Assembly (NCBI RefSeq): GCF_004001065.1
Contig: NZ_BIML01000002.1
Coordinates: forward strand, 1-64,000
Direction of reading: 5' to 3'
Origin: Paenibacillus xylaniclasticus
Lineage (GTDB): Bacteria > Bacillota > Bacilli > Paenibacillales > Paenibacillaceae
Length of the DNA stretch: 64,000 bases
Below the pieces are notes generated by a model. The model saw only the letters and a program-made list of their open reading frames with translations, was not told where the DNA came from and ran no database searches. The translations under genes and the position numbers were made by a program. Numbering within the stretch: position 1 is the first letter of the stretch; each line of letters begins with the position of its first letter. Below, one piece after another: positions 8,937 through 18,066 of the stretch.

Positions 8937-9215
8937 ATGCGGATCTATACAGATGAGATCATTAATGCGGTTTGCTTACATATAGGACGCCGTAAGGGCG
9001 TACCGCCATCCGAGGTTGAAGTCCAGCTCTCATGGGATGAAGATTACGGATTTACAGCGGAAGTATGGGTTCATGGCCGCAGCCAATATCTCGTCGAAGC
9101 GAATTTACTTGAAGCGATCGAGCGATACATGCTGGATCAATATCAAATTCGCGTATTTCATTCACAAATTACGCTCGATGCTGATGAAGAATTCTGGGCT
9201 GATATCGCAATATAA
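8937..9215 (+). CDS. DUF2653 (YxcD-like) family protein
   Basis: This 92-residue acidic protein matches the YxcD/DUF2653 family: an N-terminal MRIYTDEIINAVCLHI helix, SEVEVQLSWDEDYGF and a C-terminal DADEEFWADI. The function is unknown. The start codon lies two bases after the stop of the preceding gene, giving translational coupling, and a terminator follows. Confidence 0.78.
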   Translation: MRIYTDEIINAVCLHIGRRKGVPPSEVEVQLSWDEDYGFTAEVWVHGRSQYLVEANLLEAIERYMLDQYQIRVFHSQITLDADEEFWADIAI

Positions 9216-9237
9216 TGAGTGAAGCTTGTACATGGAA

Positions 9238-9267
9238 GAAGATGGCTGATAATTAGCCATCTTTTTT
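9238..9267 (+). terminator. Terminator after the DUF2653 gene
   Basis: AAGATGGCT pairs with AGCCATCTT around a short loop, followed by six T residues. Confidence 0.85.
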
Positions 9268-9281
9268 GTTGGCACTAGCGG

Positions 9282-9821
9282 TTACTGCTCTAAATAGCGA
9301 AGCAGCGGACGATCATCCCAAACCTGCACCTCGATATATCTTTCCGGTCCTTTCTCTCCCGTCTGGTTCCACTGCTGGGGATATCCGAACTGTTCGATTA
9401 CTTCCATTATCTCGTGCATCGTATATACATGTCCTCTATACTTTCGACCGTCCTGAACCCTCATCGTCGGAAATAGATCCCCATAAGTGAAGCTGACTGA
9501 GCTCGCGTCGAATTGCTCCAACGCAATGGCGAGCTGCTGCCCTTCTTCGAACCAATCCAGCAGCCACGGACATTCTCCCATCGTCATATAATGAGGCGCG
9601 CTTCGTACTGGTTTCCCTCCTTTTATAATAAATAACTCTCTCGCCTTAGCTTCTAGCTCGCGGCGTATCGTCAAATAGTCATCGGATCTTTGGCTGGCGA
9701 GGCCCTTCTTATTCGTGCGAATATCTTGCAGAACGCGTTCCGCTTCTTCGGGACTTAAATCCGATAAATTACGAAAAGGACCCGTCGAGGCATCATAGTA
9801 GTGATAGAGGAATAAGGTCAT
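9282..9821 (-). CDS. Conserved hypothetical protein
   Basis: This 179-residue soluble protein has no recognised domain. It begins MTLFLYHYYDASTGPFRNL, has a charged helical region (SPEEAERVLQDIR) and a C-terminal segment with a tryptophan-rich patch. The ATG at 9821 has GAGGTG upstream; the frame reaches 9857 without a better site. It is 37 bases downstream of the MocR regulator on the same strand and may be co-transcribed. No function is claimed. Confidence 0.62.
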   Translation of the reverse strand: MTLFLYHYYDASTGPFRNLSDLSPEEAERVLQDIRTNKKGLASQRSDDYLTIRRELEAKARELFIIKGGKPVRSAPHYMTMGECPWLLDWFEEGQQLAIALEQFDASSVSFTYGDLFPTMRVQDGRKYRGHVYTMHEIMEVIEQFGYPQQWNQTGEKGPERYIEVQVWDDRPLLRYLEQ

Positions 9822-9858
9822 GGAATACACCTCAATGAAATTTTCATAATTCCGCACA

Positions 9859-11337
9859 TTATCTTAAATTAGTCCAAGCCCTTCTTAATAACCTCACTCC
9901 TTCTAAAATTTGTTCTTCCGTTAATCCACCGAAGCCTAGAAGGACGGTACTGCGCGGTGCGTCTAGCTGCTGCAGCCAGTAGCACGAAACCGGATAAACG
10001 CGTACACCCAATTGTTCTGCACGATTAATCATCACTCCTTCCTCCTTGCCTTCCCACGTCAACAACATATGCAGCCCTGAGCCCTCTCCTGCAATCCGAA
10101 CCGTCTTGCCGATCGGAAACGATTCACAGAGCGCATTCAGTAATGTATCGCGCTTTCGCTGATACAAGCTGCGCATCGCACGCATATGCTTACCGAAGCC
10201 GCCGCTTTCCATGAACATTGCCATCGCCTGCTGCAGTAATGGTGACGCAAGCTGGTCGTAGCTGTGCCCTCTGGCATGAAACCGCTTCAGTAATTCCGGC
10301 GGCAGTACAGCATAGCTTAAACGAAAGGACGGTGTAAGTGCTCGGGAGAAGGTTCCGATATACGCCACACATCCGTACTCATCCATCGCCTGCAGAGCCG
10401 GAATCGGCCGTCCGGCATACCGGAATTCTCCATCGTAGTCGTTCTCTATAATAAATGCGCCATTCGACACTGCCCATTGCAGCAGCTTCATCCGCTTCGG
10501 AGCAGACAGCGTCATGCCGATCGGGAACTGATGAGACGGCGTCACATATGCAGCATGAACTGGCGCCATATCGGCAAGCTGTTCCACATGCAGTCCGTCC
10601 TGGCTCAGCTTAACCGGGTAAACAACCGCACGGTGTCGGTCGAATAACCTCTGGACGCCGTCATTTACCGCTTCTTCCGAAGCAATATGCATTCTCTCTC
10701 CGCTCGCTCCGATCAACTGCAGCACAAGATCAAGCGACTGATAAGTGCCCGCTCCGATCACAATGGAAGACGGATCACAACGAACTCCGCGATTTCGATG
10801 CAGATAAGAAGCGATTTGCTCGCGCAGCTCCGGTTCTCCCGTCGGCTCCCCGTACCGGAACATGCGGCCATCGTCCGGCTGCAAGCAGCGATTAAGCTGC
10901 CTTCGCCAAGCGCCAGCAGGAAATCGAGACCAATCGACGGCTCCATAGCCGAAGTCGATGACCGACTGCCCAGATCGAACAGCCTTGCCCGCATACAGCT
11001 CAGCAGCTATCGATCCGATGCTGCCTGTTATCCCTTCCCGACAAACGTCCGACGCGGCACAATAGGATCGAGGCTGGATGTGAGCTTGAGGAAGCACTTC
11101 TGTGAACAATCCGCTTCTCGGCACGCTGCGTATGTAACCTTCCGCCTGCAGCTGCTCATAAGCGAGCACGATCGGCGTTCTGCTAATGGCCAGCCTTTGC
11201 GCTAATTTACGCACCGATGGAAGCCGTGCTCCGGCTTCTATTCTTCCCTCTGTCATCTCTTGCCGCAAATAACGATACAACTGGACATAGATCGGATCAA
11301 CAGCATGCTCATCAATCGTAGGAGTCAGTTCAATCAT
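9859..11337 (-). CDS. MocR/GabR-type transcription factor (GntR HTH plus aminotransferase domain), PLP lysine replaced
   Basis: This 492-residue protein has a GntR winged helix (residues 14-75, with SVRKLAQRLAISRTPI) fused to a class I aminotransferase-like domain (about 125-490). Family members sense PLP or PLP-amino acid adducts. The usual GTFSK Schiff-base lysine is arginine here: the motif reads YIGTFSRALTPSFRL with Arg332, encoded by CGA. The IEDDYD motif reads IENDYD. Covalent PLP binding is therefore unlikely. The gene is divergent from hisC, with repeated TCTGTC elements in between, suggesting control of hisC and of itself. Confidence 0.88.
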   Translation of the reverse strand: MIELTPTIDEHAVDPIYVQLYRYLRQEMTEGRIEAGARLPSVRKLAQRLAISRTPIVLAYEQLQAEGYIRSVPRSGLFTEVLPQAHIQPRSYCAASDVCREGITGSIGSIAAELYAGKAVRSGQSVIDFGYGAVDWSRFPAGAWRRQLNRCLQPDDGRMFRYGEPTGEPELREQIASYLHRNRGVRCDPSSIVIGAGTYQSLDLVLQLIGASGERMHIASEEAVNDGVQRLFDRHRAVVYPVKLSQDGLHVEQLADMAPVHAAYVTPSHQFPIGMTLSAPKRMKLLQWAVSNGAFIIENDYDGEFRYAGRPIPALQAMDEYGCVAYIGTFSRALTPSFRLSYAVLPPELLKRFHARGHSYDQLASPLLQQAMAMFMESGGFGKHMRAMRSLYQRKRDTLLNALCESFPIGKTVRIAGEGSGLHMLLTWEGKEEGVMINRAEQLGVRVYPVSCYWLQQLDAPRSTVLLGFGGLTEEQILEGVRLLRRAWTNLR

Positions 11338-11408
11338 CCGACAGCTCCCCTCTCCAAATAGCCGGCTTTAACAGCATTTATTTTCCATTATGCTTCGTAC
11401 TGTTCATT

Positions 11409-11454
11409 CTGTCACTTTAAAATATATATTTCTGTCCATTTAGCTAGTGACAGA
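11409..11454. promoter_or_regulatory. Candidate MocR operator between the regulator and hisC
   Basis: TCTGTCACT (11409-11417) and its inverse AGTGACAGA (11446-11454) flank a third TCTGTC at 11431-11436. The direct copies are 22 bases apart, about two helical turns, as in MocR family operators. A TATAGT box for hisC lies at 11467-11472. Confidence 0.5.
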
Positions 11455-11530
11455 AATTCGATACGCTATAGTCACATACTCAAATTCAATTCAATACATG
11501 AAAAAATCTACCCAATAGGAGGAAAAGGTG

Positions 11531-12598
11531 ATGACCTTTGCATTGCCGCATGTCGATCGAATCATTCCCTACCCATCCATAACGCTCAACCTCTGCCAGC
11601 CGATGATCAAGCTCGATCAGAACGAAAATCCGTACCCGCCGGCACCTTCTGCCATTCGTGCGCTTGCCTCCGCGAACGAGAGCACTTTGCGACTTTACCC
11701 CGACGCTTCTTGCTTAAAGCTGCGAGAAGCGCTTGCCAGACAGCATAACGTACCCGTCGATCGGATCGTAATCGGTAACGGCTCCAGCGAACTTATCGCT
11801 GCTCTGTTTCATACTTTTGTCGGCAATGAGAGAACAGCCGCGCTTCCGTACCCGACATTTGCGATGTACGAGACAGCTGCTGCTGCTGCGAATGCCCGCG
11901 TCATCCGAGTGCAAACGAACGATGATTACGTAATTGATCCGGAAGAGCTGTGTGCCGCGAACGCAGCCGTTATCGCGCTTGTTAACCCAAATGCACCTAC
12001 CGGCCGGCTCTTGCGTCTCGAAGAAATCGAGAGAATCGCGGCTAGCACGAACGGAGTTCTCTTCATCGACGAAGCCTATATTCATTTCGCCGGTGAAGCG
12101 GAGCATTCTGCTATCCCGTTAACCCAGAAATACGATAATCTTGTAGTGCTGCGCACATTTTCGAAGGCATACGCGTTAAGCGGAGCTCGTATCGGCTATG
12201 CCATAGGCTCAAGGCCGATTATTGAAGCCTTCGAGAAGACGAAGCCCGTCTATAACGTAAACGGAATCGGCCTCTCTCTAGCTAGCGGCGCTTTAGAGGA
12301 CGAAGCATACTTGCAGACGATTGTACAGGCCGTCCGCACAACGCGGGATCAATTTGTATCCAGCTTACAAAGAATCGGTTTCCAGACTATCCCTAGCGAA
12401 ACGAACTTCATCTTATGTTCGCCCCCAGTTAAGCCAGGTGCTCCGGATGCGCCGACGCTGGTCCGAATGCTCGCGGAACATGGCTTCGCCGTCCGGTATT
12501 TCGATTTGCCGCGACTGCAGGACAAGGTTCGGATTTCAATCGGTACCGATGCTCAGATGAACGCTCTGAGCGCGCAGCTGGAGCACTGGTATACGTAA
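11531..12598 (+). CDS. hisC: Histidinol-phosphate aminotransferase family protein
   Basis: This 355-residue PLP enzyme transfers an amino group to imidazole acetol phosphate in histidine synthesis, or acts on aromatic amino acids as many HisC paralogues do. It shows KLDQNENPYPP at the N-terminus, LVNPNAPTGR, the Asp of FIDEAY, the PLP lysine in TFSKAYALSG and the C-terminal VRISIGT arginine. AGGAGG lies 7 bases before the ATG at 11531. The other histidine genes are absent nearby, and the gene is divergent from a MocR regulator, so it may be an inducible paralogue rather than the biosynthetic copy. Confidence 0.85.
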   Translation: MTFALPHVDRIIPYPSITLNLCQPMIKLDQNENPYPPAPSAIRALASANESTLRLYPDASCLKLREALARQHNVPVDRIVIGNGSSELIAALFHTFVGNERTAALPYPTFAMYETAAAAANARVIRVQTNDDYVIDPEELCAANAAVIALVNPNAPTGRLLRLEEIERIAASTNGVLFIDEAYIHFAGEAEHSAIPLTQKYDNLVVLRTFSKAYALSGARIGYAIGSRPIIEAFEKTKPVYNVNGIGLSLASGALEDEAYLQTIVQAVRTTRDQFVSSLQRIGFQTIPSETNFILCSPPVKPGAPDAPTLVRMLAEHGFAVRYFDLPRLQDKVRISIGTDAQMNALSAQLEHWYT

Positions 12599-12725
12599 TA
12601 TTTCGCTTTCGCATCTCAACTATAGGCGATGACCGCAAGCTGCTGGATTCAATTCCCACCGCAACCTCCCATCTTCTATCCGCGTCTAATAGAGGTAGAT
12701 ACATAGAAAGGGAGAGTGCAGCAGC

Positions 12726-14660
12726 TTGTTTAAACGTAAATGGATTGTCGCCACAGCCTTGGCGATAACGCTTCAAGGAAGCCTGGCTACATTCGCCTCA
12801 GCGGCAACGACAACGAAGATGACGCAGTACCGAGTCTATCAGAACAACAAAGCGCTCAAAGAATTTGTCGAATATAACAGCGCGATCACCTATGCGAAGT
12901 CGTTCAGCTACTCGCATATCGAGAAAATATCTAATCATCAATGGGTATGGGACAATTTTCCGCGATATGCGGTCTATCAGAACGGCGTAACAACGCCTGC
13001 AAGACAATTCCGATCCTATAATGATGCTCTTCGTTTGGCACAAACGCTAGTTAATGCGCATATTCGCGACTTCGAGAAGCCGGGATGGATATACAGCCGT
13101 TACAATGCCTATCAGCTGTATCAAGGAGACAAGACCCAAGCTTCCTGGTCTTACTTAACCTTGGATGAAGCGAAGAAAGAAGCAAAGAAGTGGTCGAATG
13201 CTCATATTATTGAGCTCTCAACCGGCGAGTGGATCTGGGACAACATTTCCGACGCTCAGCTTGCTAAGCAGCGTGCCGGTAACCCGGTATATGATATTAC
13301 GGTCGATGGAGAGTCTGCTGGAGCCGGAACCTTCGCCTCTCTGTATGATGCAGTACAAGCAGCCGCATCGATCCAAGACAGCGTCGTCGTAAACTTGTCG
13401 ACAGGCGTTCAAGCACACTCGAACGTACGGAAGTATGAAGTCCAGCAGAACGGCCGCAAGATCGCTGCGTTCGTCGGCCTTCAAGCTGCTGTGCATTATG
13501 CGAAAGGCTTCTCGAATACGCGAGTGATGAAAGACGAAATCGAATGGTGGACGAACGTTCCGTTCCTAACCGTCTCGCAAAGCGGAAGAGCTCTTCGAGC
13601 CTTCCATACACGCGCTTCTGCTGTGACGTTCGCGGCAGGGTATGCGAATGCTTCGGTCACAACAGCAGACGGACATATCATCTGGTCGAATGAGAGCAAG
13701 CTGCTTTATCTCGGTTGGAACGGTACGTCCGACTCCAGCTCAATACTTAACCAATTATCCAAAACGCAAGGACTCGACATCGATTCGCCTACTTGGTTCA
13801 AGCTGGGCGACAGCACAGGTAAGCTTGTTGACAATTCTTCGAAAGAGCTCGCCGCGTCAATTAAATCGAAAGGACTCAAGCTATGGCCGCTCGTACACAA
13901 CGACTTTGACGCGAAACGAACAACTGCGTTCCTTGCGAACTCAACCGCCCGAAAGACGTTTATTAACCAGCTTGTCAACCGAGTATCTTCGTTAGGCTCT
14001 GAAGGAATCAATCTTGATTTTGAAGGATTAGCGGCATCGGATCGCGCCGCATTCACCAAATTCGTGAGAGAGCTGACCGAAGCGGCGCATGCTCGTAATC
14101 TCAAAGTATCGATTGATTTGATTCGCGGCGATGTACGCTGGAACGATAAGACAGCATACGACTTCGCTGCTATCGGCGCAATCGTTGATACCGTCGTCAT
14201 GATGGCCTATGACCAGCATTGGAAAGGCAGCGATACGCCGGGCTCCGTCGCGGAGATGAAATGGGTCGAGGAAGGCATTAAGCAATATTTGAATTACGGT
14301 ATACCGCGCTCCAAGCTGCTTCTAGGCATTCCGTTCTATGTTCGAGAATGGAAGCTGAATAGCAGCGGCGCAATTGTTAAGGATGCTGGTGGCAGCTATG
14401 TTTCACGCGCCGTACTCATGAACCAGCTGCCGCAGCTTATCCAAGAGAAGCATGCAGTCGGCACCTATGATCCGGAATCAGGCCAAACGAAATACAAGTA
14501 TACGGAGAACGGCTATACCTATGTATTCTGGGCCGAGACAACTGCTTCTGTAGCGAAGAGAGTCGACATTGCAAAGAAATATGATTTAGCCGGTGCAGCC
14601 TTCTGGCGACTCGGTTATGAGGATGAAGCAATCTGGGCGACACTGCTCCAGAAGAAATAA
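12726..14660 (+). CDS. Secreted glycoside hydrolase family 18 protein with six N-terminal repeats
   Basis: This 644-residue exported protein starts at a TTG preceded by AAGGGAGAG. A signal peptide ends at AFASA near residue 26. Residues 35-320 hold six repeats of about 45 residues, each opening with a Y-x-V-Y-Q-N-G-like strand and closing with a tryptophan-rich W-x-W-D-N-like turn. The GH18 barrel spans about 325-640, with the catalytic motif GINLDFEG (Glu433 as acid) and MMAYDQHW. The form resembles spore or cell wall GH18 enzymes (YvbX/YaaH group) rather than true chitinases. The repeats may bind cell wall. Confidence 0.85.
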   Translation: MFKRKWIVATALAITLQGSLATFASAATTTKMTQYRVYQNNKALKEFVEYNSAITYAKSFSYSHIEKISNHQWVWDNFPRYAVYQNGVTTPARQFRSYNDALRLAQTLVNAHIRDFEKPGWIYSRYNAYQLYQGDKTQASWSYLTLDEAKKEAKKWSNAHIIELSTGEWIWDNISDAQLAKQRAGNPVYDITVDGESAGAGTFASLYDAVQAAASIQDSVVVNLSTGVQAHSNVRKYEVQQNGRKIAAFVGLQAAVHYAKGFSNTRVMKDEIEWWTNVPFLTVSQSGRALRAFHTRASAVTFAAGYANASVTTADGHIIWSNESKLLYLGWNGTSDSSSILNQLSKTQGLDIDSPTWFKLGDSTGKLVDNSSKELAASIKSKGLKLWPLVHNDFDAKRTTAFLANSTARKTFINQLVNRVSSLGSEGINLDFEGLAASDRAAFTKFVRELTEAAHARNLKVSIDLIRGDVRWNDKTAYDFAAIGAIVDTVVMMAYDQHWKGSDTPGSVAEMKWVEEGIKQYLNYGIPRSKLLLGIPFYVREWKLNSSGAIVKDAGGSYVSRAVLMNQLPQLIQEKHAVGTYDPESGQTKYKYTENGYTYVFWAETTASVAKRVDIAKKYDLAGAAFWRLGYEDEAIWATLLQKK

Positions 14661-14693
14661 GAAATTATTCCAATCATTATCCATAAGTCACAG

Positions 14694-14735
14694 AAACAAC
14701 CGCCCGGAGAAAATCCTCTTGGGCGGTTGTTTTTA
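14694..14735. terminator. Terminator between the GH18 and xylanase genes
   Basis: AACAACCGCCC pairs with GGGCGGTTGTT, followed by five T residues on the plus strand. It lies between converging genes and may serve both. Confidence 0.85.
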
Positions 14736-14742
14736 CTTCGCT

Positions 14743-15828
14743 TTAATTAATCTCTAAGTAATCGATGAAAGCGTCCCATTGTCCGTTATCAGTCGTTACA
14801 ACGAGCTGAATTTCTTGATTTCCAGTTCCAGTATTGACATTGTTGAGCGTAGCGACTGCTGGATTCGTTCCCGTGAAGTAGAAGCTGCCTTTGGTCACAC
14901 CGCCGATTTTCAGATCAACTCTCGCAGTATTGGAATTGTTAGACGCACCGCGGAGCGAGAAGCTGTGTGTAGACGTCGTAAAGTTATGCGTCGTTTTGAC
15001 CAAATCGTTGTTCGCATACAAGGCGACACCTGTAAACGGCGAGCTGATGTTGCCTGTGTATTGGCCGGCTTTCGTCATGCTCTCCGCTTCTATCTTCGTC
15101 GTTCCCGAAGTTGGAGGAGGCGTTGTGCCGCCGCCGCTGCTACCGCCAATCGTCAAAACGTTCGTCGTGACGTCCGCACTGCCGTTGCTTTGGAAGCCCT
15201 CGACCGTAAGCGCAACCTCGTATAGTTTGCCCAGGGACATCCCTAAGCTTTCCCATTTCTTAAAGTGCTCACTTACCGAGATCGTGCCGCTTGAGCGCTT
15301 CGCTGTGCGAATGCTCCAATATTGCTTGAACGTTGCGGTTCCTTCGATGGATGGCTGGTTAACCCGTGTCGTTTCGTAAATATCATACGTGCCGCCGTCA
15401 ACGGAGAACGAGCCTTTATTCGTACCAGACGGACGGTAGGTGCCCCAGTTATCCATGATGTAGTATTCAATAAGCGAGTTTTTCGTCCAGCCATATACCG
15501 TTAGATAAGAGTTGCCGCCCGGATTGAACGTTGCAGCGTAGTTGATAGAAATATTGCCGATTTGCTGATGCGTTTGGGTTGAATTAAATTTTTTACCTTT
15601 ACGGAACAATGCGTTGTTAATGTTGCTCCACGTAGCGCTGAAAGCTCCGCCGCTGTTAAGCGTCATGCTTGTGTTGCCGGAATCCTTCCACAACTCAAAG
15701 TCATAGCCATCATGAGTGCCGGTTTGATTCGAGGTTATCGTCGTTGCCGCATTTGCAATTCCTACAGGCATAGCGAGCGTAAAGCTCAGTAATAAAGCTA
15801 ATGTGAATTTCGATTTGGTTAATTTCAA
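14743..15828 (-). CDS. GH11 endo-1,4-beta-xylanase with C-terminal CBM36-like module
   Basis: This 361-residue secreted enzyme cuts xylan chains. The signal peptide ends at GIANA near residue 27. The GH11 jelly roll spans about 30-228, with the nucleophile Glu121 in [11 protein letters not shown] and the acid/base Glu210 in [10 protein letters not shown] Gly/Pro/Thr linker (229-243) leads to a 115-residue module starting KIEAES, which resembles the calcium-dependent xylan-binding family CBM36. AGGAGG precedes the ATG. It works with the esterase and beta-xylosidase nearby, which handle the released oligosaccharides. Confidence 0.93.
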   Translation of the reverse strand: MKLTKSKFTLALLLSFTLAMPVGIANAATTITSNQTGTHDGYDFELWKDSGNTSMTLNSGGAFSATWSNINNALFRKGKKFNSTQTHQQIGNISINYAATFNPGGNSYLTVYGWTKNSLIEYYIMDNWGTYRPSGTNKGSFSVDGGTYDIYETTRVNQPSIEGTATFKQYWSIRTAKRSSGTISVSEHFKKWESLGMSLGKLYEVALTVEGFQSNGSADVTTNVLTIGGSSGGGTTPPPTSGTTKIEAESMTKAGQYTGNISSPFTGVALYANNDLVKTTHNFTTSTHSFSLRGASNNSNTARVDLKIGGVTKGSFYFTGTNPAVATLNNVNTGTGNQEIQLVVTTDNGQWDAFIDYLEIN

Positions 15829-16129
15829 TTGATTTTCCTCCTTTTATTGTTTCCCTCTATAAGCCACCAAAATTTGCCGAACAGCAGCTAGTATAAGCCG
15901 CCCTAACCACTCCTTTACAACGTTGTTCTTGAAAGCGAATACGTTAATTAGATTATCAAATGAATCCACTTTGGTTCACTGAAAAAGGTATAGATTATAC
16001 TTCAAAAAACTTATATTTTTCTATAAATTATATTACAATAATAAATATTTACAAGAATTTAGGCAGATTCTGCTTAACACGGCAAACAGGCCGACGAGGA
16101 TCCCGTCAGCCTGCTCCATTAACGCATGC
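15829..16129 (-). promoter_or_regulatory. Xylanase upstream region with a weak cre-like box
   Basis: This AT-rich gap holds the xylanase promoter and the 3' flank of the esterase gene. TGAAAGCGAATACG at 15930-15943 matches the cre consensus with two mismatches, about 100 bases upstream of the start. A weak inverted repeat near 16083-16114 (CAGGC-GACG/CGTC-GCCTG) may terminate the esterase transcript. I see no gene here. Confidence 0.45.
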
Positions 16130-17860
16130 CTATTCCGTATAACCGAAGCCAAGAATCGTGAACTGCTTATCGGAGTCTCCCTCAGCCATCTTAATTTCAA
16201 TCCGGTGCTCCCGGCTTACATCTTCTTGATACAAAATAACCGGACTGCAGTGCGTCCAATTCACCACATGAGGATCAGCGGTAAGGAACAATTGACCGTC
16301 GACGAATACATCTGCCTTGCCGAAATGTGCACTTCCGGAATCTTTAAAAACAAGAATGAGACTCTTACTCTTAATCGTTAAAGTAAAGCTCTCTCCACAC
16401 GACCCTGCAGTATGCATCCAATTGTATGGGAACTGGGCCGTACCATGGGGATCGTGGTCCATCTCGACCATATGCAGATCGGTATCGGTTTCTTGGAATC
16501 CACCTGCATGTATAACGGCTGGTCCTGGCTTCGATCGGTCGAGCAGCTTAATATTCGTAAACGTATTGCCGATTAGTGGTGCTTTATCGAGCTCGATATC
16601 GTCTTGATCCTCAGCTGATTGAGCGATGACCTCGAACAGGTACCCGATGCAATCTGCCATGACAGTATGTCCGTCATTCGTCGGATGGTAAATATCGTAG
16701 AAATACTGCCGTTTCGAGATAATATTGCCTTCCGCCTTCGTCAATTGGAACTGCTCAACAACCGCATCCTTCACGCTGACCATCGGAAATCCATAATACT
16801 CCCCAACCGGAGATAATCGATCCTGCAGGTTCCAATCGTTAATGAATACTGCGAACAATAGCACGACAGCTGGCTTGTTCTCACTTTGCGCGATCCGAAG
16901 ACATAAGCTCTCGTAGCATACTCCTTTGGTCTCATCGCCTGCGTCATTGACGGCGAACTCTACGAATACGATATCAGGTGCTACGGCGCCGTCCTTCAGA
17001 ACATCGCGCTCGTATCTTATCATTCCAAGCTCGGAAGGCGTACCGCCTACGCCGGCTTTAACGAGATGAACGTTATCGCCGCCGTCTTTGCCGAACATTT
17101 CTTTAAACTTCATATACGACTTATACACATACGATTCCGTATGAATCGGCTTTGCGGCGGCTCCTTGCGTAATTGATCCGCCGATATAAGCGATCGTCAC
17201 GTCCTCACCGCGCTGCGCTTTGGCGATCGCTGCTTTTAACCGTTTGTTATTGCCTGTGCTCAAGAGCGAACGGGCAATCATCGCTTTATATTCCTCTGAA
17301 TCGAAAGCGACCGGCGGCTCCGGCGACATCTCCGGCACCTCGTACCCGTCATTCAAATAAAATTTCACCGTTGCGGTCGCCAGTTCACCCGCTTCATCAA
17401 ATTCAAAGGCATACCTGCCAGGCACATCATCGTCAGCAGACCATTCATAATCGCTGAGCTTAATTATGATCTCGGTGCCGTCCGCAGGACAAGGAACACG
17501 TAGGAATGTTCCAGATTCGTATTTGTTCGTACGTCCCCAGTTCTGAATGACAAAATGGATCGGTTGGTTCACATCACGATGCGACTTCACGGATACCCCG
17601 ATGCTATGAACAACGTCGAGAAATTCGGAACAAGTAGACAATTTCGACAAAATGACTTCGTCCGTTACACCGCCTGTAAACTTCGCTTTATCCGCGATCC
17701 GGCCTTCTAAATAAAGATCCTGTGTTGGCTTTCCTTCACTGCGGGCAGTCGCTTCGATAATAGATTCGTACATAATATAGAAGCCGCTGCGTCTTTCCAC
17801 GGGGTCCTTGGGCGCAGTAGGACCGACGATGCCTTGCTCTATTTTATTTTGCTTACTCAT
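16130..17860 (-). CDS. SGNH/GDSL-type hydrolase, probable carbohydrate esterase
   Basis: This 576-residue protein has an N-terminal beta-rich region (about 1-190) and an SGNH hydrolase core. The nucleophile Ser229 is in YIGGSITQG, the oxyanion glycine in VGGTPSELG, the asparagine in FAVND, and the DxxH pair Asp389/His392 in YDIYHPT. A C-terminal beta domain follows. No signal peptide is visible, so it should act in the cytosol. Between a xylanase and a beta-xylosidase, deacetylation of imported xylo-oligosaccharides is the likely role. The ATG at 17860 has AAAGGAGA upstream; an earlier in-frame ATG does not. Confidence 0.8.
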   Translation of the reverse strand: MSKQNKIEQGIVGPTAPKDPVERRSGFYIMYESIIEATARSEGKPTQDLYLEGRIADKAKFTGGVTDEVILSKLSTCSEFLDVVHSIGVSVKSHRDVNQPIHFVIQNWGRTNKYESGTFLRVPCPADGTEIIIKLSDYEWSADDDVPGRYAFEFDEAGELATATVKFYLNDGYEVPEMSPEPPVAFDSEEYKAMIARSLLSTGNNKRLKAAIAKAQRGEDVTIAYIGGSITQGAAAKPIHTESYVYKSYMKFKEMFGKDGGDNVHLVKAGVGGTPSELGMIRYERDVLKDGAVAPDIVFVEFAVNDAGDETKGVCYESLCLRIAQSENKPAVVLLFAVFINDWNLQDRLSPVGEYYGFPMVSVKDAVVEQFQLTKAEGNIISKRQYFYDIYHPTNDGHTVMADCIGYLFEVIAQSAEDQDDIELDKAPLIGNTFTNIKLLDRSKPGPAVIHAGGFQETDTDLHMVEMDHDPHGTAQFPYNWMHTAGSCGESFTLTIKSKSLILVFKDSGSAHFGKADVFVDGQLFLTADPHVVNWTHCSPVILYQEDVSREHRIEIKMAEGDSDKQFTILGFGYTE

Positions 17861-18007
17861 CGTTTCGAAGTCTCCTTTATTATCCCATAGAATCATACCG
17901 CTCGCTTGCTTATGTTCTCCATAACGATGCAATGAGCAGGCCTTATGACTTCCCCATCATATAACATTACATTACATGAAATAAATATAAATTTGGGACA
18001 CTGAATA

Positions 18008-18057
18008 TAAAAAAGAACCAGTTTACCGCTTAAGCATCCGGTAGAACTGATTCTTGA
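18008..18057 (-). terminator. Terminator after the yyaL-like pseudogene
   Basis: On the minus strand AAGAATCAGTTCTACCGG pairs with CGGTAAACTGGTTCTT, followed by six T residues. Confidence 0.8.
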
Positions 18058-18066
18058 GTCAAACAC

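Noticed and set aside
15960-16142. Small 60-codon plus-strand reading frame in the xylanase upstream region
   Set aside because: It has no ribosome binding site, and AT-rich composition explains its openness. It overlaps the 3' end of the esterase gene.
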